DNA of 5,465 nucleotides from the NCBI GenBank assembly GCA_041493955.1, contig JBGPZW010000192.1:1-5465 (forward strand), read 5' to 3'. Below the pieces are notes generated by a model. That model searched no databases. It saw only the letters and a program-made list of their open reading frames with translations, and was not told where the DNA came from. The DNA comes from QHYU01 sp041493955. Lineage in GTDB: Bacteria > Acidobacteriota > Terriglobia > Acidiferrales > UBA7541. Positions 1 to 5,465 of this stretch are shown piece by piece. The stretch's first letter is position 1, and each line of letters opens with the position of its first letter. Position numbers and translations under genes: made by a program.

Positions 1-856
1 CCGGAACACTCAGCAGCCCGCGCATCGCGCGGGTGACCACGCGCACCCGCATGGAGAACTCCTCGGCGGTGGACTGCGTGGTCTCTTCGTAAGCCAGCGC
101 GCGGTCCTCGAACACCACGCGGTAGCCTTTCTGGATCACCCAGAGCGGCTGCACTAGGTCGCTGATGATATCCGGCGCGAGTTCGGTGTACGCGGCGCGG
201 CGCACCGAGTAGATGCAGCCGCAGCAGCCGGTGATGGTGCGGATGCGCGATTGGAATGTCTTGATCAAATTCTCGTAGTTCCAAAAGGCCATCGTGCCCA
301 AGCCGGTCGGTGAGTTGCCGGCGGGGTCAAAGTACTGGTAGCGGCCGCTCACCGCGCCGACATGGGGATCTTGGTAGTTGCACGCGAGGTAGCGCAGCGC
401 CTGCGGGTGATAGACCGTTGTAGCGTCGGAGAAAATCAACACTTCGCCGTGCGCCCGGCGGACGCCAAAATTCTGGGCATTGGTCTTGCCGCGCCGGGGC
501 TCCACGCGCGCCAACCGCACACGCGGATCCGTGAAGGACTGCACGATTTCATCGGTGCGGTCCGTTGAGCCGTCCGAGAGCACCAGGACTTCCATCTTGT
601 CGGCCGGGTAGTCGAGGGCAAGCGTCTGCTCGAGCTTTTTGGCAATGCCGTTTTCTTCGTTGTGAGCTGCAATCAGCACGGACAGCGTCGGCTGATAACC
701 CGGCTCGGGGCGGCGCCGGCGGAAAAACATCGCGAGCGCGGCGAGCAGCAGCGGGTAGCCGGCATACACGTAGAACAGCAGGCTCGCCGCAATCCAGAAC
801 GCCACTTCAGCGGCGTGGCGTAGGTTAACGCTGCTTGGCATCCAGGAGACGTTCAT
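1..856 (-). CDS. Family 2 glycosyltransferase, membrane-anchored (3' end beyond window)
   Basis: Partial gene: about 285 N-terminal residues are visible and the frame stays open through base 1. A hydrophobic segment at residues ~18-43 predicts a membrane anchor. A GT2 (GT-A fold) domain follows: the strand and loop reading SVLIAAHNEEN at ~59-69, the nucleotide-sugar motif SDGSTDRT at 94-101, and FSDATT around D144 at the DxD position. Further on are TGCCGC at 209-214, an ED pair at 250-251 and an Arg-rich stretch at ~270-278 resembling the acceptor-end motif of processive-like GT2 enzymes. The missing part would probably hold more membrane helices, as in cellulose-synthase-like relatives. Two starts are possible: ATG 856-854, with TAGGGG just upstream and an in-frame TAG before that, or ATG 841-839, which has no Shine-Dalgarno. 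I chose 856. It overlaps the GT4 gene, suggesting translational coupling. Inferred role: adding a sugar to a lipid-linked glycan on the cytoplasmic face. The sugar cannot be deduced. Confidence 0.9.
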   Translation of the reverse strand, partial: MNVSWMPSSVNLRHAAEVAFWIAASLLFYVYAGYPLLLAALAMFFRRRRPEPGYQPTLSVLIAAHNEENGIAKKLEQTLALDYPADKMEVLVLSDGSTDRTDEIVQSFTDPRVRLARVEPRRGKTNAQNFGVRRAHGEVLIFSDATTVYHPQALRYLACNYQDPHVGAVSGRYQYFDPAGNSPTGLGTMAFWNYENLIKTFQSRIRTITGCCGCIYSVRRAAYTELAPDIISDLVQPLWVIQKGYRVVFEDRALAYEETTQSTAEEFSMRVRVVTRAMRGLLSVP

Positions 857-2102
857 AGACCCCTACCAGATTTCGCATCATCGCTTCCTGCGTGAACTTT
901 GCTTCGGCGACCTGGCGTGCGGCGTGGCCCATGCGCTGCGCGCGCTCCGGCTGGCGCAGCAGCGTCAGGATGCGGTCCGCGGTCCCCTCCACATCCTCGG
1001 GCGCGACCAGGAAACCGTTCTCCCCGTCGGAGAGCGCTTCGGCGTTGCCGCCCACCCGCGTGGCCACGCAGGGCAGGCCGCAGGCCATGGCCTCCACCAG
1101 GGCATTGGAGAAGCCCTCACTGCGCGAGGGTAGACAGAAGACGTCGCTCATCTGCAGCAAGGGGAAGACCTGCTCGGAGGGGCCCAGGAACCTGACGTTG
1201 TCCGCCAGGCCCAGCGAGGCGGTCAGTTGCTCGAGCTCGCTGAAGTGTGCCGGCTCGTGGTTGTCGCCGATCACCAGGAAAGCAGCGCGCGGGAATTCAC
1301 GGCAGACTGCCGCCGCCGCGCGGATGAAAATGTCCAAACCCTTCACGCGACGCACATGCGCCACGGTCGAAACGATTTGTGAGGCGCCGTCGAGACCCAG
1401 CAAAGCGCGAAGCGCCGCAGGGCTCGCCGAGTTCGTGGCCTTTCTCATCTCGATGCCGTTGTAGAGCGTCACGACCTTGTCCGGCGGCAGGCGATCGTGC
1501 CGGAGACAGAACCCGCGCACTTCTTCGGACACCGTCAGCACGCAATCAAACAGCGGGTTGAGTAGTCGATAGGCATATTGATGCATCGGCCGGCGCAGGA
1601 TCCCCATGTCGCGGCGGCTCGAAATCAGGATCGGACAGCCGCTCAACTTGGCCACCAGGCCGCCCCACAGGTCAGAGGTTTCAAAAAACGTGTGTACGAT
1701 GCTCACGTGCTCGGAATGAATCAGCCGCCGGATCTGTGCCGCCACTCGCAGGGCATTCCAATCATAGGTGCGGCGCAGCGGATAGAGGTGCCAGGGGCAG
1801 GGAAAACTCTCGAAGATGCCCAGGCTCGGCTCGGTGTTGAAGGTGACCAGGGAACAGCGGAACCGTTCGCGGGGCAAGAGGCGGATCATGTTGAGCAGAA
1901 CGCGCTCCGCCCCTCCCATCTCGCAGAGCTCGTCGATCACGAAGAGGATGTGCGGCTTGCCGTCACCTCCCCGCGCGGAAGGAGATCGCGACGCAACCTC
2001 TGCCGGGGTGGGACGCCTCAAAGCCTGGCAACGAACGCCCGGCGTGGGTTCGGCGATGTCCACAACGCTCTTCATCGTTGCAGCCGCGGAGTGGCGGCGC
2101 AT
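825..2102 (-). CDS. Family 4 glycosyltransferase (GT-B fold)
   Basis: Complete 425-residue protein. A Rossmann-like N-domain begins near residue 50 (HILFVIDEL) and carries the GGAERVLL acceptor-side motif at 63-70. The C-domain has YNGI at 214-217, the basic donor-phosphate segment RRVKGLD at 251-257 and the retaining GT4 signature EX7E (E329 and E337) within SEGFSNALVEAMACGLP. No membrane helix or signal peptide is apparent, so it is probably a cytosolic or peripheral membrane enzyme using a nucleotide-sugar. The first ~48 residues are polar, rich in Arg, Pro and Ala, and precede the usual domain start. The ATG at 2102-2100 shares its A with the upstream ligase stop (TGATG), and AAGG lies 8 nt before it. 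An internal ATG at codon 10 has no visible Shine-Dalgarno. The family is certain from the motifs. The sugar and acceptor are not, and its role in assembling the exported polysaccharide is inferred from its neighbours. Confidence 0.95.
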   Translation of the reverse strand: MRRHSAAATMKSVVDIAEPTPGVRCQALRRPTPAEVASRSPSARGGDGKPHILFVIDELCEMGGAERVLLNMIRLLPRERFRCSLVTFNTEPSLGIFESFPCPWHLYPLRRTYDWNALRVAAQIRRLIHSEHVSIVHTFFETSDLWGGLVAKLSGCPILISSRRDMGILRRPMHQYAYRLLNPLFDCVLTVSEEVRGFCLRHDRLPPDKVVTLYNGIEMRKATNSASPAALRALLGLDGASQIVSTVAHVRRVKGLDIFIRAAAAVCREFPRAAFLVIGDNHEPAHFSELEQLTASLGLADNVRFLGPSEQVFPLLQMSDVFCLPSRSEGFSNALVEAMACGLPCVATRVGGNAEALSDGENGFLVAPEDVEGTADRILTLLRQPERAQRMGHAARQVAEAKFTQEAMMRNLVGVYERLLDAKQR

Positions 2103-2104
2103 CA
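2100..2104 (-). other. TGATG stop/start overlap between ligase and GT4 genes
   Basis: The ligase TGA (2104-2102) and the GT4 ATG (2102-2100) share one base. AAGG at 2114-2111 inside the ligase coding region is 8 nt before the ATG. This arrangement is typical of translational re-initiation or coupling and indicates that both proteins come from one mRNA. Confidence 0.85.
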
Positions 2105-3478
2105 GGCCAGCCTTGGGCGGCTGGCGTGAGTTTGCAGAGCGGGGATGGGGGTGACCACGGTCTCCGTCTCCTGCTGCGCGCGCTGGAGAATCATCTGCCC
2201 GCGGACCACACAGCCCAGCAGAACCCAGAGGAAGCCATTGACCTGCATGTAGGTCCAGCGGTCGCCGAACAGATTCAGTACGACCGCGCCGATCATCATC
2301 ACCGCGAATCCCAGGCCGAGAGCCTGCAGAAATGGATCTTCAGCGGTCCGGAAGAGGCGAAAACCCAGTGCGAACATCCGCCAGACCAGCCAGAGGAACA
2401 GCAGTAAGCCGATCACGCCTGTTTCCACCATAACCTTCAGATAATAGTTGTGGGTGTCCGTGTAATAGCCCACGCGGCCTAGGTAGGCATAGGTGTTGAA
2501 GCCGGTGCCTAGGACCGGGTTATCGCGGAACAGTGTCATCGCGTCCTGCCACAAATCAACGCGCGTCTGGGCAGACGCGTCGAGCTGCCCGTGCTGGTCG
2601 TAGGTCATGGAGACGCGCTGCTGCACGGACGTGGGCAGAAGCACTTGCCAAGCGATCAGCAGGACCAACATGGCCAACAGGATCTTGCGTTCCTTCAAGA
2701 TCCCGAGAAACATCAGACCCACGAGGAAAGCCAGATAACCGCCGCGGGAAAAGCTGTAGAGCAGACAGTAGATCCCCGTAAGGACGACTCCCAGGATTCC
2801 CAGTTTGATCCACTTCTGTTTCTGAAACGTGTAGATGCTGAGGAGAAACAACATGAACTGGGCTTCAAAAGCTGCCAGGCCGTTCACCCCGGCGTAGCCC
2901 ACCACGCCGGCATCGCGGACGTCATAGCTGAAGGTAGAAAAGTCGCGGTCGTTGACCGTGGTGTAGAAACTGCGATTGACCATCAGAAAGGACAGGCCCA
3001 TCAGCAGGATCAGGATCTTCATCTGCTTGGTGTCGCGCACGGTGCTCGCCACCACCACGAACAACAAAGGCAACTCTAGATAATTCTTCCAGTCTGAAAC
3101 GCGGGGATCGGAAATCGAAAGCGGGTTCGCCGCGCCTAGGTAGCTCGAGCCCATCCACAATGAGATGTAGAGGAACACGCCCAGCAGGACGAAGTACCGG
3201 GTCAGCGGGGTTTTGATGAAGCCCGTGCCATCCCGGCGGAAGAGCAGCCCGAGAATAATCCCCAGCAGAACGACGTCAACAAACTGATCTCCCAGGACGT
3301 ATTCGTGAAGGTGGTAGCGAACCGTTTGCAGCGGCAGCAAGGTCACCAGGAAATACAACCCGAGCTGCGGGCGCCAGCAGGCGGCCAGCAGAAAGGCGAT
3401 CATGCCTCCTACATACAGCAAGATGGGAATACCACCCTGCAATCCCAGGATCATCGCGATTGGCATATTTAGTTCCAT
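2102..3478 (-). CDS. O-antigen ligase / Wzy-type polymerase family membrane protein
   Basis: Complete 458-residue integral membrane protein with roughly 11-12 hydrophobic segments, e.g. around 11-32, 66-80, 94-112, 133-147, 154-168, 226-242, 246-282, 350-371, 384-403 and 411-425. The Wzy_C/WaaL core is recognisable: a SFSRGGYLAF segment at 242-251, then a large predicted periplasmic loop with TRVDLWQDAM at 305-314, NPVLGTGFNTY at 320-330 and THNYYLK at 342-348. In this family conserved Arg and a loop His act on the undecaprenyl-linked donor; R245, R306 and H343 are the likely counterparts here. It either polymerises repeat units (Wzy) or transfers glycan to an acceptor (WaaL-like), and sequence alone does not separate these. 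Lying between flippase and glycosyltransferases, a polymerase role is the better guess. The start at 3478 has GAGAGG 9 nt upstream; Met5 is an alternative. The stop overlaps the GT4 start by one base. Confidence 0.9.
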   Translation of the reverse strand: MELNMPIAMILGLQGGIPILLYVGGMIAFLLAACWRPQLGLYFLVTLLPLQTVRYHLHEYVLGDQFVDVVLLGIILGLLFRRDGTGFIKTPLTRYFVLLGVFLYISLWMGSSYLGAANPLSISDPRVSDWKNYLELPLLFVVVASTVRDTKQMKILILLMGLSFLMVNRSFYTTVNDRDFSTFSYDVRDAGVVGYAGVNGLAAFEAQFMLFLLSIYTFQKQKWIKLGILGVVLTGIYCLLYSFSRGGYLAFLVGLMFLGILKERKILLAMLVLLIAWQVLLPTSVQQRVSMTYDQHGQLDASAQTRVDLWQDAMTLFRDNPVLGTGFNTYAYLGRVGYYTDTHNYYLKVMVETGVIGLLLFLWLVWRMFALGFRLFRTAEDPFLQALGLGFAVMMIGAVVLNLFGDRWTYMQVNGFLWVLLGCVVRGQMILQRAQQETETVVTPIPALQTHASRPRLA

Positions 3479-3487
3479 CCTTTGCAG

Positions 3488-3493
3488 CCTCTC
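3488..3493 (-). promoter_or_regulatory. Shine-Dalgarno (GAGAGG) for the ligase/polymerase gene
   Basis: GAGAGG sits in the 27-nt gap after the flippase stop, 9 nt before the ATG at 3478-3476. It favours that start over Met5. A second purine run (AAAGG) directly touches the first ATG and could serve Met5 at about 11 nt, so a four-residue shorter product is possible. Confidence 0.6.
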
Positions 3494-3505
3494 AGCCTGT
3501 GTCCT

Positions 3506-5146
3506 TCAACTCTTTCCCGCGGGCGAGAGATTGGGGAGCGGACTCGCACGCCGGCGTCCGGTCAGAACGCGGAACAGTGTCGCGGTCAGGCTGCGCACCT
3601 TCGCGTCCAACAGACAGAGCGTGCCGAGATAGAGCGTCAGGCACAGCGTTCCCTTTGCCGCTAGGTCCACAAAGACATTCTCGATCGAGAATTGCGTGAC
3701 CACCGCCCAGCTTCCCAGGCCGACCAGGGCATACCGCCCCCAAGCCACCCATTCGATCCTTAGCGGCAACAGCTTGAGGGATTCCCACGCGAAAAGCCCG
3801 GTCATCAGGGCGTAACTAACCAGGGTGGCGATGGCCGCGCCCAGCAGCCCGATCCGCGGCAGCAAAATTACGTTCATGGCCACGTTCACCAGGCAGGCCA
3901 CAAACACCACCCGCACCATGATGAGCGTGCGCCTGTGGATCAGCAGCGCGACCTTCAGGAACATCGCCAGCGAACTGACCAGCAGGCCGATCAGGAGAAA
4001 CGGCAGCAGCCGATGAGCCTCCGAGAACTTGGGGGAGGCCAGGATGTTGATGGCGTCGCGGGAGGTCACGCTCACCGCGCACACTAGCCCCACGCCGGCC
4101 AGAACGAAGTGGTCCATGCTCCGGCTGATGAACGCCTGGGTTTCCTCTTTGCCCTTGGTGACCCACAATTCCATGCAGAGGGGGAAGAACGCCAAACCTA
4201 GAGGGTTGGCCAGTGAGTCACGCACGTAGCCCGAGATGTTATAGGCGGCGGCGTAGTAGCCCAGCGCCTGCGCGCCCAGGTAACCCTGCACGAGGAACCG
4301 ATCGCCGGAATCGAGCAGCAAGTAGCAGATCTCCGTGATCATCATGGGAAATCCAAAGGCCAGGGAAACTTTCAGGGCCTCCAGATGGAAATCCGCGGCG
4401 GCGAGGACACGGCGGCGCCGCAGGTAGGGCAGCATGACCAGCACCGCGGCCGCTTCGACGACAATCATGCCCAGGAAAAAGACGCTAGGGGTGGCCTTCC
4501 AAGTCAGCAGCAGCAGGACGGTGACGGCGACGGTCGCGGCCCTGGTGCTCAGTTGCAGGACATTGAAAGCCTTGGTATTTCCCTCGACCTGAAGAAGGCT
4601 GTTGATGATCGAGGCGGTCGCACGGATGAAAATTAGCGCTGAGGCGTAGCCCAGCAGCTGATGCAAGTGCGTGCCGAGCAGCTTGGCCGGCACCAGCCAG
4701 AGGCCGAGCAGGAACAGCGTGGTCACGGCTAGCCCGATCCCTCCGCCACCCAGGAACAGGCTCGAGTAATACCGTCGCAGCGCTCCGGGTACCGGTGAAA
4801 TCGCTTTTTCTTTGTAGAACCGCTGCACCGAGTGCTGCAGACCGAACTTGGAAAGAACTGCGGCCACCGAAATGGTGTTGAGGACCAGGGCGATCAAGCC
4901 GTACTCGGCGACCGAGAAGATGCGCGCGAGGATGGGAAAGGAGACGAAGCCCAGTAGGAATAGAACGATCTGCCCGCCCAGGAAGTGAGAGGAGCGCCTG
5001 TAAAGTTGGTTGTCCTCGTTCGGAATCGCGCGTGCCAATTCGCCCGCGACCGCGGCCGGTTCGGGAGCGCGAGTCGCTCGAGAGTCGTCCGGCGCACGGT
5101 GCAGCTGATCAGCCGCTAGAACGTTTTGTGGGGTCTCCGCAGCCAT
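3506..5146 (-). CDS. Polysaccharide (lipid-linked oligosaccharide) flippase, Wzx/RfbX type
   Basis: Complete 546-residue protein of the MATE/MOP flippase superfamily, which moves undecaprenyl-linked repeat units across the inner membrane. About 12-14 hydrophobic segments start near residue 57. Diagnostic stretches are the first helix pair with FPILARIFSVAEYGLIAL at 70-87, and the mid-protein GDRFLVQGYLGAQALGYY at 281-298 followed by AAAYNI, which matches the typical RfbX pattern of a D-R-x-L-x-x helix followed by G-x-x-A-x-G-x-Y. The C-terminal ~30 residues are basic and polar. The first ~50 residues are hydrophilic and are an extension beyond the usual family start. ATG at 5146 is supported by AGGA 9 nt upstream, and no other ATG occurs in frame until well inside the membrane region; a TTG at codon 37 lacks a Shine-Dalgarno. 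The downstream ligase gene follows after 27 nt. The substrate is unknown. Confidence 0.92.
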   Translation of the reverse strand: MAAETPQNVLAADQLHRAPDDSRATRAPEPAAVAGELARAIPNEDNQLYRRSSHFLGGQIVLFLLGFVSFPILARIFSVAEYGLIALVLNTISVAAVLSKFGLQHSVQRFYKEKAISPVPGALRRYYSSLFLGGGGIGLAVTTLFLLGLWLVPAKLLGTHLHQLLGYASALIFIRATASIINSLLQVEGNTKAFNVLQLSTRAATVAVTVLLLLTWKATPSVFFLGMIVVEAAAVLVMLPYLRRRRVLAAADFHLEALKVSLAFGFPMMITEICYLLLDSGDRFLVQGYLGAQALGYYAAAYNISGYVRDSLANPLGLAFFPLCMELWVTKGKEETQAFISRSMDHFVLAGVGLVCAVSVTSRDAINILASPKFSEAHRLLPFLLIGLLVSSLAMFLKVALLIHRRTLIMVRVVFVACLVNVAMNVILLPRIGLLGAAIATLVSYALMTGLFAWESLKLLPLRIEWVAWGRYALVGLGSWAVVTQFSIENVFVDLAAKGTLCLTLYLGTLCLLDAKVRSLTATLFRVLTGRRRASPLPNLSPAGKS

Positions 5147-5155
5147 TGCGGGTCA

Positions 5156-5159
5156 TCCT
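5156..5159 (-). promoter_or_regulatory. Shine-Dalgarno (AGGA) for the flippase gene
   Basis: AGGA lies 9 nt upstream of the ATG at 5146-5144. It supports that ATG as the start, and so supports the unusual ~50-residue hydrophilic N-terminus being translated. Confidence 0.6.
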
Positions 5160-5240
5160 GCCAGCGGGGAGCCGAATCTCCTCGGCGAGGTTTTGCCGGT
5201 CGGCCCGCGTCGGCTCGAGCGAATGCGCCACCCATTGTTC

Positions 5241-5301
5241 CGGTGTGACCTCACGCGGCTCGAACCGGGGGCATGGATTCGAGCTCTCCGAGGCCACACC
5301 G
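5241..5301 (-). repeat. Two-tier inverted repeat (intercistronic hairpin) after the kinase gene
   Basis: Read as minus-strand RNA, CGGTGTGGCCTC (5301-5290) pairs with GAGGTCACACCG (5252-5241) over 12 positions with a single G-U wobble. After a symmetric 5x5 internal loop, GCTCGAA (5284-5278) pairs perfectly with TTCGAGC (5264-5258) around a 13-nt loop. Both tiers are in exact register. The structure begins 8 nt after the kinase stop codon. No U-tract follows on either strand, so it is not a classical intrinsic terminator. Likely roles are mRNA stabilisation or processing that sets kinase versus flippase levels, partial attenuation, or a dispersed palindromic element; these are inferences. The rest of the 163-nt gap shows no convincing promoter. 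Confidence 0.7.
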
Positions 5302-5309
5302 TTACCGGG

Positions 5310-5465
5310 CTACTTGGATCGCGGACCGTAGTAGTGGGCCAGGTAGCGGTGGTACGAATCCCAGCAGAGTGAGGCCTCATTGAGAATGATCCCGCGCAAC
5401 CGGCTGCCCAGGAGCTGGAACGACCGCTCCATTAGCTCGCGGGGCGTGACGCGCACGCGGACAAC
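5310..5465 (-). CDS. BY-type polysaccharide tyrosine autokinase, C-terminal end only
   Basis: Only the last 51 codons and a TAG stop lie in the window; the 5' part is beyond 5465. The visible residues read VVRVRVTPRELMERSF, then LLGSRLRGIILNEA, and end in a tyrosine-bearing tail YHRYLAHYYG. This matches the C-terminus of CpsD/CapB/Wzc-type kinases: the strand-helix with T-P-x-E-L, the G-x-x-L-N segment of the P-loop ATPase fold, and a terminal Tyr cluster that is autophosphorylated in known members. Such kinases act at the cytoplasmic face with a co-polymerase membrane protein to control polymer length and export. The Walker A and B motifs are outside the window, so catalytic competence cannot be judged, nor whether the kinase is fused to its membrane partner. 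The gene lies upstream of the flippase in the same orientation, separated by 163 nt containing a strong inverted repeat. The assignment rests on a short stretch but the pattern is characteristic. Confidence 0.8.
   Translation of the reverse strand, partial: VVRVRVTPRELMERSFQLLGSRLRGIILNEASLCWDSYHRYLAHYYGPRSK

Noticed and set aside
436..672. 78-codon minus-strand frame within the GT2 region
   Set aside because: Out of frame with the GT2 reading frame, which carries the SDGSTDRT and FSDATT motifs.
892..1464. 190-codon plus-strand frame opposite the GT4 gene
   Set aside because: Antisense shadow of a GC-rich gene; the opposite strand carries clear GT4 motifs throughout and this frame shows no domain pattern.
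1578..2129. 183-codon plus-strand frame opposite the GT4 N-terminal half
   Set aside because: Same shadow effect; low-complexity composition, no motif, and it crosses a well-supported gene junction on the other strand.
2591..3079. 162-codon plus-strand frame rich in His, Gln and Asp
   Set aside because: The unusual composition is what results from reading the complement of hydrophobic membrane codons in the ligase/polymerase gene.
5213..5220. 8-bp perfect palindrome GCTCGAGC as a possible operator
   Set aside because: Too short, and similar CTCGAG/TTCGAG words recur in this GC-rich region; no promoter elements lie nearby.
5109..5297. Small 62-codon minus-strand frame from a GTG, between kinase and flippase
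   Set aside because: It begins with GTG inside the arm of the strong hairpin, has no clear Shine-Dalgarno, runs 38 nt into the flippase gene, and shows no recognisable motif. Its codon usage is not clearly non-coding, so a small leader peptide cannot be fully excluded.
5241..5301. Calling the hairpin a Rho-independent terminator
   Set aside because: No run of U follows the stem on either strand, and the downstream genes have no visible promoter of their own, so termination here would leave them unexpressed.

Overview
The window reads as one stretch of a bacterial surface- or exo-polysaccharide (EPS/capsule/O-antigen type) locus. All five recognisable genes lie on the minus strand, so transcription runs from high to low coordinates. 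In that order they are: the C-terminal end of a BY-type tyrosine autokinase (5310-5465, cut by the window edge); a polysaccharide flippase of the Wzx/RfbX type (3506-5146); an O-antigen ligase/Wzy-type polymerase (2102-3478); a GT4 glycosyltransferase (825-2102); and a GT2 glycosyltransferase (856 down to base 1, cut by the other edge).

The DNA is GC-rich, by eye about 60%, with GC-rich third codon positions. There are no tRNA or rRNA genes, insertion sequences or CRISPR arrays. The gene set and base composition fit a GC-rich bacterium such as a soil Acidobacteriota or proteobacterium. Nothing here fixes the phylum, and that placement is only a guess.

The genes are tightly packed. Flippase and ligase are 27 nt apart, ligase and GT4 share one base in a TGATG junction, and the GT4 and GT2 genes overlap by 17 or 32 nt depending on the GT2 start. 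This points to one co-transcribed, translationally coupled unit. The only real gap is the 163 nt between the kinase stop and the flippase start. It holds a strong two-tier inverted repeat at 5241-5301 with no U-tract, which is the most notable non-coding signal in the window.

Functionally the set matches a Wzx/Wzy-dependent pathway. The GT4 and GT2 enzymes would add sugars to a lipid-linked repeat unit at the inner membrane. The flippase would move it across, the Wzy/WaaL-like protein would polymerise or ligate it, and the tyrosine kinase (with its co-polymerase partner, presumably encoded above 5465) would control chain length and export. I see no sign of a new kind of system; the locus looks like an ordinary accessory polysaccharide cluster.
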